This document shows, piece after piece, positions 1-6,046 of a DNA stretch of 7,137 nt. The DNA is from a candidate division SR1 bacterium. GTDB lineage: Bacteria; Patescibacteriota; Gracilibacteria; Absconditabacterales; Absconditicoccaceae. The notes beneath the pieces were generated by a model. It did no database searches and was not told the DNA's origin. It saw nothing but the letters and a program-made list of their open reading frames with translations. Both the position numbers and the translations under genes were made by a program. The first letter of the stretch is position 1, and the number at the start of each line of letters is the position of its first letter. Location of the stretch: the NCBI GenBank assembly GCA_002746475.1, contig PDOX01000007.1, positions 1-7,137 on the forward strand. The letters run 5' to 3'.

Positions 1-107
1 AAAACTAATTTATATCCTGATTGAGCAGGTTTTGTATGCTCAGTAAGTACCATACGATAGAACGGAGCTTTTTTTCTCCCGTGTCTTGCTAATCTAATTT
101 TCAACAT
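1..107 (-). CDS. rpsP: 30S ribosomal protein S16, 5' part only (cut by window edge)
   Basis: The minus strand from the ATG at 107 reads MLKIRLARHGRKKAPFYRMV and continues in frame to the window edge, 35 complete codons. This is the highly conserved N-terminus of S16 (family pattern M-K-I-R-L-x-R-x-G-x-K-x-x-P-x-Y-R-I-V). S16 is a small, usually 75-90 residue, protein of the 30S body needed for assembly; the rest of the gene lies outside the window. The start is set by family alignment: the usual first residue falls on this ATG. The codon just upstream is TGA, which is not a stop in this organism, so it does not itself fix the start. No Shine-Dalgarno motif is visible. It is the last gene of the leftward cluster secD, tRNA-Ser, tRNA(CAU), rpmG, rpsP, with a 124-base gap after rpmG. 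Confidence 0.93.
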   Translation of the reverse strand, partial: MLKIRLARHGRKKAPFYRMVLTEHTKPAQSGYKLV

Positions 108-189
108 TCAAACAACTGTTATAAATAAAATACTTTTTTTCTTTAATTTCTTTTTGTATATGCTTTACTAGCATCTTCTTTACTAGCAT
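94..189 (-). other. possible leader mini-ORF overlapping the rpsP start (31 codons)
   Basis: On the minus strand an ATG at 189 opens a 31-codon frame beginning MLVKKMLVKHIQKEIKEKK and ending at a TAG at 94-96, which overlaps the rpsP start by 14 bases in another frame. The first ten codons are a 15-base tandem repeat (MLVKK then MLVKH), so the duplication keeps the frame. Overlap of its stop with the rpsP ATG would suit translational coupling. No homologous family is recognised, and short open frames are expected by chance in AT-rich DNA, so it may equally be plain 5' leader of rpsP. Confidence 0.2.
163..189. repeat. 15-base tandem duplication upstream of rpsP
   Basis: The 12-mer CTTTACTAGCAT occurs at 163-174 and again at 178-189, a 15-base period, and the similarity continues with CTTC after each copy. 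It lies in the rpmG-rpsP gap. It looks like a simple local duplication and its function is unknown. Confidence 0.6.
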
Positions 190-208
190 TCTTCTAACCT
201 ATTTTTTT

Positions 209-226
209 ACACTATTATTATAGTGT
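209..226. other. 7-bp stem-loop between rpmG and rpsP
   Basis: ACACTAT at 209-215 and ATAGTGT at 220-226 form a perfect 7-bp stem with a four-base loop, six bases beyond the rpmG stop. The T run follows on the plus strand (226-230), while the minus strand, which carries the genes, continues with A residues. It is therefore not a normal terminator for rpmG. It could be an attenuating or processing hairpin between two ribosomal protein genes, or a terminator for antisense transcription. The stem is entirely A/T apart from two G:C pairs, so it is weak. Confidence 0.4.
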
Positions 227-231
227 TTTTC

Positions 232-402
232 TTATTTTAATTTTTCTCTCACCTTGTGTTTTGTATGTTTTTTACATTGCTTACAGTATTTCAATAACCC
301 TAATTCAGAAGTATTAGTCTTATTCAAACTTGTAAAATAATTTACTTTCTTACATACAGTACATTGCAATGCAATAGTAATTCTTGCTCATTTTTTTGCC
401 AT
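232..402 (-). CDS. rpmG: 50S ribosomal protein L33 (zinc-binding form, one UGA-Gly)
   Basis: The minus strand from the ATG at 402 reads MAKK-(TGA)-ARITIALQCTVC and runs 56 residues to a TAA at 232-234. L33 normally begins MAKKGxR, so the TGA at residue 5 sits exactly on a conserved glycine. In a standard code this gene would be four codons long and missed. Two cysteine pairs are present, C14-x-x-C17 and C40-x-x-C43, the four zinc ligands of the C+ form of L33, followed by the usual basic KKHTKHK tail. L33 sits near the E site of the 50S subunit. The length is normal (usually 50-56). The gene follows the CAU tRNA by 56 bases in the same direction and precedes rpsP. No Shine-Dalgarno motif is seen before the ATG. 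Confidence 0.95.
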
Positions 403-458
403 AATAAATCAGTTGGTCTAAATAAAATATATTTTTGAATGACGGTAATATCACAAAT

Positions 459-532
459 TGGCTTTGGGCAGATTCGAACCGCCGACCTCGCCCTTATGAG
501 AGGCGCGCTCTAACCAACTGAGCTACAAAGCC
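459..532 (-). tRNA. tRNA with CAU anticodon: elongator Met or Ile2
   Basis: A complete cloverleaf is read on the minus strand. The acceptor stem GGCTTTG (532-526) pairs with CAAAGCC (466-460), and the discriminator is A at 459. The D arm is GCTC...GAGC. The anticodon stem CGCCT/GGGCG holds loop CTCATAA, with anticodon CAT at 498-496. The T arm is GGCGG-TTCGAAT-CTGCC. No CCA is encoded. It is not the initiator: position 1 pairs with 72 and the three G:C pairs next to the anticodon loop are absent. CAU tRNAs may be elongator methionine or the AUA-reading isoleucine tRNA made by TilS lysidinylation, and I cannot separate these by eye. T36 and A37 make it an expected t6A substrate. It is 20 bases from the tRNA-Ser gene. 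Confidence 0.95.
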
Positions 533-552
533 AAATATACAATTACAAACAC

Positions 553-642
553 TGGCGGAGAGGATGGGATTCGAACCCATGGTACGATCGCTCGTACGAC
601 TCGTTAGCAGTGAGCTCCTTTCGACCACTCAGGCACCTCTCC
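553..642 (-). tRNA. tRNA-Ser (anticodon GCU), CCA encoded
   Basis: On the minus strand the acceptor stem GGAGAGG (642-636) pairs with CCTCTCC (563-557), the discriminator is G (556), and CCA follows in the gene at 555-553. The anticodon loop CTGCTAA carries GCT at 608-606, which reads AGC/AGU. The long variable arm typical of serine tRNAs forms a 6-bp stem GTACGA/TCGTAC with a GCGA loop. The T arm is ATGGG-TTCGAAT-CCCAT. In the anticodon stem the pair next to the loop is an A31-C39 mismatch (611/603). The gene begins 14 bases after the secD stop, so it is probably cut from a shared transcript. T36 and A37 are the determinants expected of a t6A substrate. Confidence 0.97.
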
Positions 643-656
643 ACAAGTGATGTGAA

Positions 657-2861
657 TTATACAAAAACAGATTGAAATTGCAAGATAAAAATCTCTACAA
701 ACACTATTTTTAACAATATTTTGGTAAGAGGAACATTGACAAACAATGTCAACAATACCGTAACAATCAACATTGATCCAAACCCTTTAAAAATACTATT
801 TCCCATAGTAAAGAGCAAGAATGCAATAATTCCTGTGCTTACATTACCATCTTTGATCGCAAACCAACTTCTCTCATAAGCAACATCAATAGCTGACTTT
901 ATATTCTTACCATTTTTTACTTCTTCTCTCATTCTTTCAAAGATCAAAATATTTGCATCCACAGCCATACCTACAGAAAGAATAACTGCTGCAATAGCAC
1001 TGAGTGAAAGTGCATAATCTACGACTTTCATAAACAATCATAATACCAACAAGAACATCGCTAATACCCCAACCGTTACTAATGCCTTTCTCACTCCATA
1101 CAGCAATACTACAAAAACGAAGATAGTAACAATACCAATCAATCCAGCTAATAATGCTTGATTCAAAGCATTTTCCCCTAACAATGGACTAATTTTTTCT
1201 TCTTGAAGTAAAACAAGGGGTGCAGGCAACGCTCAATCATTCAAATCATCAGAAAGCACTTTCGCTGATTCAGGAGTATAACTTCCACTAATTTGTGCCA
1301 TACCGCCACAAATTTTTGATCTAATAACAGGATTCGTCAACATTTTCCCTCCTACAAAAATTGCCATCTGTTTTCCGATATTTTCGTTAGTAATATCACA
1401 GAATACCTGTTTACCTTCATCGTTAAAGGTAATTTCTACCACAGATTCTCCTAATTGTGATACCCCAGGATTTGCAAATTTGAAATATGCACCATTAAGA
1501 ATTTTGTTATTTTTAGTTTTTGCTAATACCCAAGGTTCTCTATCTTGAACAAAAGTAAATGCAATATCATAAACAGTTTTTTTCGTCAATTGCTCAACAA
1601 AATCAGCAGGAACATTTGCAACACTCACATAGGTATATACCTGTTGATTTTCTCCTTTTAATTCAGAAACATACACAACATATTTTCCATTCATCTCCTC
1701 ATAAATATGAGAACTATTTAATGGACTAAATTTTGAAACTACAGCTCTGATTTCGTCTTCAGTTTTCCATTCATTGTTCATCAATAAAGTCGCTCCACTG
1801 AGGGTGTCAGAAGTTTTAATCTGTTCTGCAACCGCATCAACAACTGCAGTAGTATCATCACCTGATAGACTTGGTGCAACAAAAGCAACTTTTACTTTAT
1901 ACATCGCTTTCCCAGCATCTGCAAGTTTAGTATACCAATTATAGTTACCATTTGCCAAACCTGACATCTTTTCTGGTGCAGCATCCAATACTTTTTCTTC
2001 TTCATTAACCTGCAACGATAATCTTTTTGCAGTAGCTACAATATCTTTTTGTGCAACAGTTTCTACAACACTATCTTGTTTACTATTCAATTTCACAATT
2101 CCATATCCAGAAATTGGTTCCAATGTGATTTGACCAGATCCAGTGGGCACTTGACTATAGGTATACACCCCTGTCAACAACTGTGAAGTCACCTGTCCAT
2201 TAGTCAAACCATCAACCACATTCATATTATCTTTCAACATCGGAGGAAACTGTTGTACAGTAGCTCCAGTAAAATGTACATAATAAATAGATTGCGAACC
2301 TTTATTTTCAGATAATTTTTCAAAACTTTCTGGGTGAGCTAACAACTCTTTGTGTAAATCATTTGCTAACTGTTTTCTCTGTGCTTGTTGTTCAGCAGAA
2401 GGTTTTTCTTCAGATGGCAGTCTAAATTCCAATTCAACAGTTTTTCCGATCAATCCTTTTGCTTGATCCAAATCAGAGATCCCTCCAATATCTACATTAA
2501 TATACGTCTTTCCATCCATAAGTTGCTTATATACTTTCGCATCTGCAACTCCAAGACTAGAAATTCTCTTGTCAATCTGTTTAAATAGAATATTCTCTAC
2601 ATCTTGCTTAATTTTCTGCAATTGAGCAGTTTTCCCTTTATATGCTTCCTCATATTTATCATAAACAATTTTATAGGTAAGTCTTGTTCCTCATGAAACA
2701 TCTAAACCTTTCCTAAAATGTTCTACTCCATGAATATCAAAACTCCAATACCTTTTTCCAGTTTCTGGATTAAATGTTCTTCCCAAAAAAAATACAAACA
2801 ATACTGATAAAAGAAAGAGTCATACATATACCCATTTTCTGTGTTGTCCTTTCAAATTCAT
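657..2861 (-). CDS. secD: Protein translocase subunit SecD (734 aa, four UGA-Gly)
   Basis: SecD is an RND-fold membrane subunit that uses the proton motive force, together with SecF, to pull exported proteins out of SecYEG. Read with UGA as Gly, the frame runs from ATG at 2861 to TAA at 657-659; a TAG at 2880-2882 closes it upstream. Residues about 10-27 form TM1. The diagnostic motif GLDVSGGTRL is at 52-61, and a very long extracytoplasmic P1 region follows. At 543-548 comes GALPAP, then a five-helix membrane domain from about 570, with GMAVDANILIFER at 631-643, the SecD TM4 signature containing the functional Asp635. UGA codons are residues 14, 57, 543 and 608; those at 57 and 543 hit invariant glycines. 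E. coli SecD is about 615 residues, so P1 is enlarged. One set of six helices means SecD alone, not a SecDF fusion; secF is not adjacent, since tRNA-Ser follows 14 bases on. Confidence 0.96.
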
Positions 2862-2915
2862 TAACAATACTTTAGCAATCTAAAAAATATACATAAAAAT
2901 GAAAACAATACCAGC

Positions 2916-2943
2916 ATTGTAATTTTTCCAACCAAAAATGCAA
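2916..2943 (-). promoter_or_regulatory. candidate sigma-70-type promoter for secD
   Basis: On the minus strand TTGCAT (2943-2938) and TACAAT (2921-2916) are separated by 16 bases, close to the TTGACA/TATAAT consensus, and lie 54 bases before the secD ATG. The upstream terminator at 3001-3033 implies that a new transcript must start in this gap. AT-rich DNA gives chance matches, so this is a prediction. Confidence 0.5.
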
Positions 2944-3000
2944 GAAAATTATATGATAAATCCATTCCCATATATTTACAAAAAATAATCCCTTAATTTC

Positions 3001-3033
3001 AAAAAAACTCTCCTAGTTTCTCAACTAAAAGAG
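3001..3033 (-). terminator. intrinsic terminator with GAGA tetraloop, after the 125-aa membrane protein gene
   Basis: Read on the minus strand, ACTCTTTTAGTT (3033-3022) and AACTAGGAGAGT (3017-3006) form an uninterrupted 12-bp RNA stem, two pairs being U-G, closed by a GAGA loop of the stable GNRA class. A run of T follows at once (3005-3001). It lies 65 bases past the TAG of the gene at 3099-3476 and upstream of secD, so it separates two transcription units. Confidence 0.8.
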
Positions 3034-3098
3034 TATTAAAAAAGACAGTATTATTTCACAAATTTTATTTTAACAAAACAAATTATTATCTAACTATA

Positions 3099-3476
3099 CT
3101 ACTCATCTTTTTTTACAAAAAACCCTGTAATTCCAAGCACACCTAAAATAAGGAATACTACTCCAACAATAATTTGTCTCAATCTTCGTAAAGCAACAAG
3201 CAAGAAAATAATTCAAAAGATCATAGAGATTTTTTCTGCTGTACTTGCATGATTCCACCAAGTAGACATACTACCTAAAAGTTTTCTTCCTTTTTTTTCT
3301 ACTACTTTTGCTTCTTTTTTTAACACAACAGACGCTTCATCAAATTTTTCTTTTGCTTCAGTAGAAATCTCATCGAATTTTTCTTTTGCCTCAACTGTTA
3401 TATCAACTTGTTTCCCCTCTTTTTTAGTCGAAGATGTCTTATTCTGTTGACGAACAGTTTTCTTTTTTTCAGTCAT
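3099..3476 (-). CDS. hypothetical membrane protein with 11-residue repeats (125 aa, one UGA-Gly)
   Basis: I do not recognise a named family. From ATG at 3476 to TAG at 3099-3101 it encodes 125 residues in three parts. The N-terminus is lysine-rich, low-complexity and without a signal peptide (1-23). A charged helical stretch contains EAKEKFDE twice, at 29-36 and 40-47, an 11-residue period typical of amphipathic or coiled-coil helices, then EASVVLKKEAKVVEKK. Two hydrophobic segments (about 82-96 and 102-120) are joined by a short basic turn RRLRQ, and the tail is KKDE. The TGA at 3215-3213 is Gly88 inside the first membrane segment. The layout resembles small membrane-anchored YtxH/LEA-like proteins, an impression only. 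An in-frame ATG at 3515 would add 13 hydrophobic residues; I prefer 3476 because GGGA lies just upstream. A promoter and a terminator flank it, so it is probably a single-gene unit. Confidence 0.75.
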
Positions 3477-3503
3477 AACTATTTCCCATAAAAATATAAA
3501 AAC

Positions 3504-3531
3504 ATAATATATCACGCATCCATAATACCAA
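3504..3531 (-). promoter_or_regulatory. candidate promoter for the 125-aa membrane protein gene
   Basis: On the minus strand TTGGTA (3531-3526) and TATTAT (3509-3504) are 16 bases apart, 27 bases before the preferred ATG at 3476. If transcription starts here, the alternative ATG at 3515 would be upstream of the RNA start, which supports the shorter protein. The -35 box overlaps one arm of the inverted repeat at 3530-3600. Confidence 0.45.
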
Positions 3532-3600
3532 TGTTATTTTATTTTTCAAGTGAAAAATATTTTATTATTGATGATGATATTAAATTCATAGAATAACATT
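3530..3600. repeat. nested inverted repeats at the 3' end of dprA
   Basis: AATGTTATT at 3530-3538 and AATAACATT at 3592-3600 form a 9-bp outer inverted repeat; the right arm touches the dprA stop codon. Between them ATTTTTC (3541-3547) and GAAAAAT (3552-3558) form a 7-bp inner hairpin with loop AAGT. Transcribed from dprA, the inner hairpin is not followed by a T run, so it is not a standard terminator. It could slow exonucleases at the dprA mRNA end or mark an operator for the next gene. Base composition is nearly all A/T, so chance cannot be excluded. Confidence 0.4.
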
Positions 3601-4630
3601 AACAACAAATCTTATAAGTATTAGGTGTATTTTCATAAATTAGATTATTTAATTCCAATAGTAATATTCCATCTAATACTTGCGATGTATCAAGTTGAGT
3701 ATAATTTGCAATGATATTTACATCACAACATGTATTTTCAACAATACATTGATAAATTTTTTGTTCATTATCTGATAATGTCTGAATTTGAGAAATATTA
3801 GTTTTTCAAGAGACTACTTCTCTCTTATGACAAGAAGAAAAATATGTTTCTAAAAAACTAAAAGATAAATCTACACTTTTAGCTTTTCACTGAATCAATA
3901 AATTATTTGTTCACTTACTTGTATCTTGAAATAAAGTATTTGGAGCAACACAAATTGGGATCTGATACTGTAAAGCATAATTTGCAGTGATCAAACTACC
4001 AGATTTTTCATTAGCTTCTGGCAAAAACATAACATCCGACAATCCAGCAATAAGACGATTTCTCTGAGGAAATGTATATTTATTTGGTTCAAGATCTAAT
4101 TTAAATTCTGACAACACAAGTCATCAATTGGAAATAATACTTTCAATTTGCGCCCTACTACGAGATTCTACATATCGTTTAAGTCATCACCCCAATACTG
4201 CAATTGTAGGAATATTATTCTGAATAGAATATTTGTGACAAAGAGCATCTACCCCTCTTGCAAGTCCTGATATTGTCACTAAATTATATTGTTGTACTTT
4301 TTCAAACAATTTTTGCAAAACCTGATCTGCATAAGGAGTATTTTTTCTTGGTCAAACAATTCCTAATATTGGACGGGAAAGAAGAGAAATATCACCCATT
4401 GCATGCACAAAATGAACTTGAGGTCTGATTTTTTGAAATTTTATAGGAATATCATTAGTAAAGTGAGAAAATATAGAAATAGTATTTTCTTTTATCCACT
4501 TATCTAACTGAAAATATTTTTCTCAAGGAATATTTTGAAAATTTCCAGATTTTATAACAGGTATTGTAAGATTTTGCTCCGCAGAATACAAAATTTTTAT
4601 ATCTTCTTTATACAAACTTTCTCTGTCCAT
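3599..4630 (-). CDS. dprA: DNA-processing protein DprA (343 aa, nine UGA-Gly)
   Basis: DprA binds incoming single-stranded DNA during natural transformation, protects it and loads RecA. With UGA as Gly the frame is continuous from ATG at 4630 to TAA at 3599-3601; an in-frame TAA upstream of the ATG bounds it. The Rossmann-like core covers about 86-260: GIVGPRKNTPYA at 90-101, SGLARGVDALCH at 121-132, AVLGGGL at 144-150, GLVLSEF at 170-176, FPQRNRLIAGLS at 187-198, EANEKSGSLITA at 205-216 and GTNNLLIQGKA at 240-250. The C-terminal part (about 280-343) fits the winged-helix DprA domain. The N-terminal 85 residues are only loosely conserved. TGA encodes residues 36, 93, 148, 149, 169, 170, 240, 248 and 275, half of the 18 glycines and including two tandem pairs. 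It is transcribed divergently from tsaD. Without the recoding only a central fragment would be seen and the gene mistaken for a pseudogene. Confidence 0.95.
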
Positions 4631-4656
4631 ATTTTTTTGACAAATAAAATATTAGC

Positions 4657-4684
4657 AATATATAAAAATATATATATAAATCAA
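4657..4684 (-). promoter_or_regulatory. candidate promoter for dprA
   Basis: On the minus strand TTGATT (4684-4679) and TATATT (4662-4657) are 16 bases apart, 26 bases before the dprA ATG. The spacer is an alternating TA tract, so several overlapping -10 choices exist. It would give a short A/U-rich leader without a Shine-Dalgarno motif. Confidence 0.4.
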
Positions 4685-4737
4685 GAGAAAAAAAGAAAAA
4701 CCATACAATAATAAAAAAGAGAAATACCATTTTATAT

Positions 4738-4768
4738 TTGATTTTTTACGTAAGATACATACTATAAC
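4738..4768 (+). promoter_or_regulatory. weak candidate promoter for tsaD
   Basis: TTGATT at 4738-4743 is followed by TATAAC at 4763-4768 (19-base spacing) or ACTATA at 4761-4766 (17 bases). The tsaD ATG is about 40 bases downstream. The gap 4631-4807 must hold divergent promoters for dprA and tsaD, but the sequence is so AT-rich that the exact boxes are uncertain. Confidence 0.3.
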
Positions 4769-4807
4769 ATATATTATTAAATTATTATTTAAAAAAATAA
4801 AACCATT

Positions 4808-5998
4808 ATGTCTAAAATAATAAAAACATTGGCAATAGAAACGAGTTGTGATGATACTTCGATAGGTATTGTGACTTTTGATGGCGAGACTTTTGCTGTA
4901 GAAAAGATTTTTGCCTATACCCAAGTCAAAGATCATGATATGTATTGAGGGGTAGTCCCAGAAATTGCATCGAGATTGCATTCAGACCAAATTATTCCTG
5001 TTTTGCAAGCAATAGGTCTGGAAAAGATCCAAGAAGTAGATTGTATTTCAGTGACAACCCACCCTGGATTGCCAGGGTCGTTATTGGTAGGAGAAAGTAT
5101 TGCCAATATGCTCGGAGAATATTTCAATAAACCTGTCGTGGAAGTAAATCATATTGTCGGACATATTGTGTCATTGTTTTTGGATAGAAAACTTTCTGAG
5201 ATTCAATTTCCTATGCTCGTTCTCACCGTTTCTGGTGGGCATAATGACTTGTATTTGGTAAATAAAGATAGATTCCTGCCTTCGCAGGAATGACAAGGGT
5301 ATGTCACTCAGAGCGAAAGCGAAGAGTCTAGTAAATCTTGTATGGATTCTTCGGCAAAGCCTCAGAATAACAAAACCTCAGCAGAACAAATGGGATCTGA
5401 CACATTCATACGAGGAGGGTTTTCAATTACCAAGTTAGGAACTACGCTCGATGATGCAGCAGGAGAATGTTTTGATAAGGTTGCAAGAATGTTGTGAGGC
5501 CCTTATCCATGAGGGGCTTGGATTGGACAACAAGCCTTGAAAGGGAAGGAAAATCCAGAATTTGATTTCAACAAAATTTGGCTCTCACACGAAGCCTTTA
5601 ATTTTAGTTTTTCTGGACTAAAAGGACAAATTCATAATTTATTGCATAAACGAAAACAAAAAGGGAGAATACCAACTGAACAAGAAAAATATGATATTGC
5701 CTACGCTTTCCAGGAAAATGTCGTTGAAGTCTTGAGTAAAAAACTCGTTAGAGCAGCTATGGAGTATCAAGCTCCTTCGTTGGCGATTTCTGGTGGAGTT
5801 TCTGCAAATGATAGACGACGAGAGTATATAAATAAACTGGCAAAAAATGAACAACGATTGAGAAATAATCAGCCAAAATCAGTAGACTTGGGACATGTAT
5901 GGAAATTTGATGTCTATAAACCCGAAAAAAAGCTCTATTCTACTGATAATGCTGCGATGATTTGAGTGGCAGGGATTTTGAAATTTTCAAATGTATAA
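4808..5998 (+). CDS. tsaD: tRNA N6-threonylcarbamoyltransferase TsaD with in-frame repeat insertion (396 aa, five UGA-Gly)
   Basis: TsaD moves the threonylcarbamoyl group from TC-AMP onto A37 of ANN-decoding tRNAs, working with TsaB and TsaE. The frame from ATG at 4808 to TAA at 5996-5998 shows all family motifs in order: LAIETSCDDTS near the N-terminus, YGGVVPEIASR from residue 46, the metal-binding NHIVGH with His115 and His119, VSGGHNDLYLV at 141-151, TLDDAAGECFDKVA from 213, YPGG, FSFSGLK, SGGVSAN, and STDNAAMIG at 378-386 with the third metal ligand Asp380. UGA encodes residues 47, 162, 230, 235 and 386. The family is usually about 335-345 residues. The surplus lies between Val151 and Leu210, where roughly a dozen residues are normal but 58 are present, polar and low-complexity, encoded by the inverted repeats at 5272-5371. 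A smaller extra loop may precede the C-terminal motif. The frame is intact, so I call it functional, not a pseudogene. gatA follows after 48 bases. Confidence 0.95.
5272..5306 (+). repeat. stacked hairpins at the left end of the tsaD insertion
   Basis: ATTCCTGC (5272-5279) and GCAGGAAT (5284-5291) form a perfect 8-bp stem with loop CTTC. Immediately next, TGACA (5291-5295) and TGTCA (5302-5306) form a second inverted repeat around AGGGTA. Sequences of the form GATTCC-TGCC-TTCG-CAGGAATGAC are known as dispersed repeats in many bacterial genomes. Here the element lies inside tsaD and is translated as residues 155-167, including UGA-coded Gly162. Confidence 0.8.
5303..5371 (+). repeat. large imperfect palindrome inside tsaD (RPE-like element)
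   Basis: The arm 5303-5328 (starting GTCACTCAGAGCG, ending CGAAGAGTC) is the imperfect inverse of 5345-5371 (starting GATTCTTCGG, ending CAGAATAAC), with a 16-base centre. The arms contain their own small palindromes, GC-GAAA-GC and GGC-AAA-GCC. The right arm read in reverse, beginning GTTATTCTGAGGC, closely matches a widespread type of dispersed repeat that I know from memory as GTCATTCTGAGGC...GAAGAATC. It is GC-richer than its surroundings. It is translated in frame as polar residues of tsaD, like the Rickettsia palindromic elements found inside genes. Confidence 0.75.
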
Positions 5999-6022
5999 AA
6001 TTTTACCTAAAAAATAGTATTT

Positions 6023-6040
6023 TAAATATATAATTATTTA
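6023..6040 (+). promoter_or_regulatory. possible -10 element in the tsaD-gatA gap
   Basis: A perfect TATAAT at 6029-6034 sits 12 bases before the gatA ATG and is framed by TAAATA (6023-6028) and TATTTA (6035-6040), a 6-bp inverted repeat. A start here would give a nearly leaderless gatA mRNA. No convincing -35 box is seen and the gap is almost entirely A/T, so gatA may simply be co-transcribed with tsaD. Confidence 0.25.
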
Positions 6041-6046
6041 ATAGTA

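Noticed and set aside
209..230. Rho-independent terminator of rpmG
   Set aside because: The T run lies on the plus-strand side, while rpmG is transcribed on the minus strand where A residues follow the stem.
2385..2588. Plus-strand frame opposite secD
   Set aside because: It is antisense to the SecD extracytoplasmic region, Phe/Ser-rich, with no recognisable family.
657..2861. Three separate small proteins instead of one SecD
   Set aside because: The pieces abut exactly at TGA codons in one frame, and joined they give the SecD motif order. Their supposed TTG starts fall inside conserved segments.
4652..5127. Minus-strand frames across 4652-5127
   Set aside because: They are antisense to the tsaD start and the AT-rich divergent gap. 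The translations are low-complexity or the mirror of TsaD, with no family resemblance.
4945..5130. Plus-strand frame inside tsaD in another phase
   Set aside because: It is a shifted shadow of the conserved TsaD frame, which spans it with clear motifs.
5272..5371. CRISPR array or transposon ends within tsaD
   Set aside because: There are no regularly spaced direct repeats or spacers, and no transposase or flanking target duplication is visible. The structure is palindromic only.
5639..5854. Minus-strand frame opposite tsaD
   Set aside because: It is antisense to the FSFSGLK to SGGVSAN region of TsaD, and its composition is typical of a shadow frame.
4808..5998. tsaD as a pseudogene broken by stops and an insertion
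   Set aside because: The apparent stops are all TGA, which is glycine here. The frame is continuous with no shift, and the metal ligands His115, His119 and Asp380 and all motifs remain.
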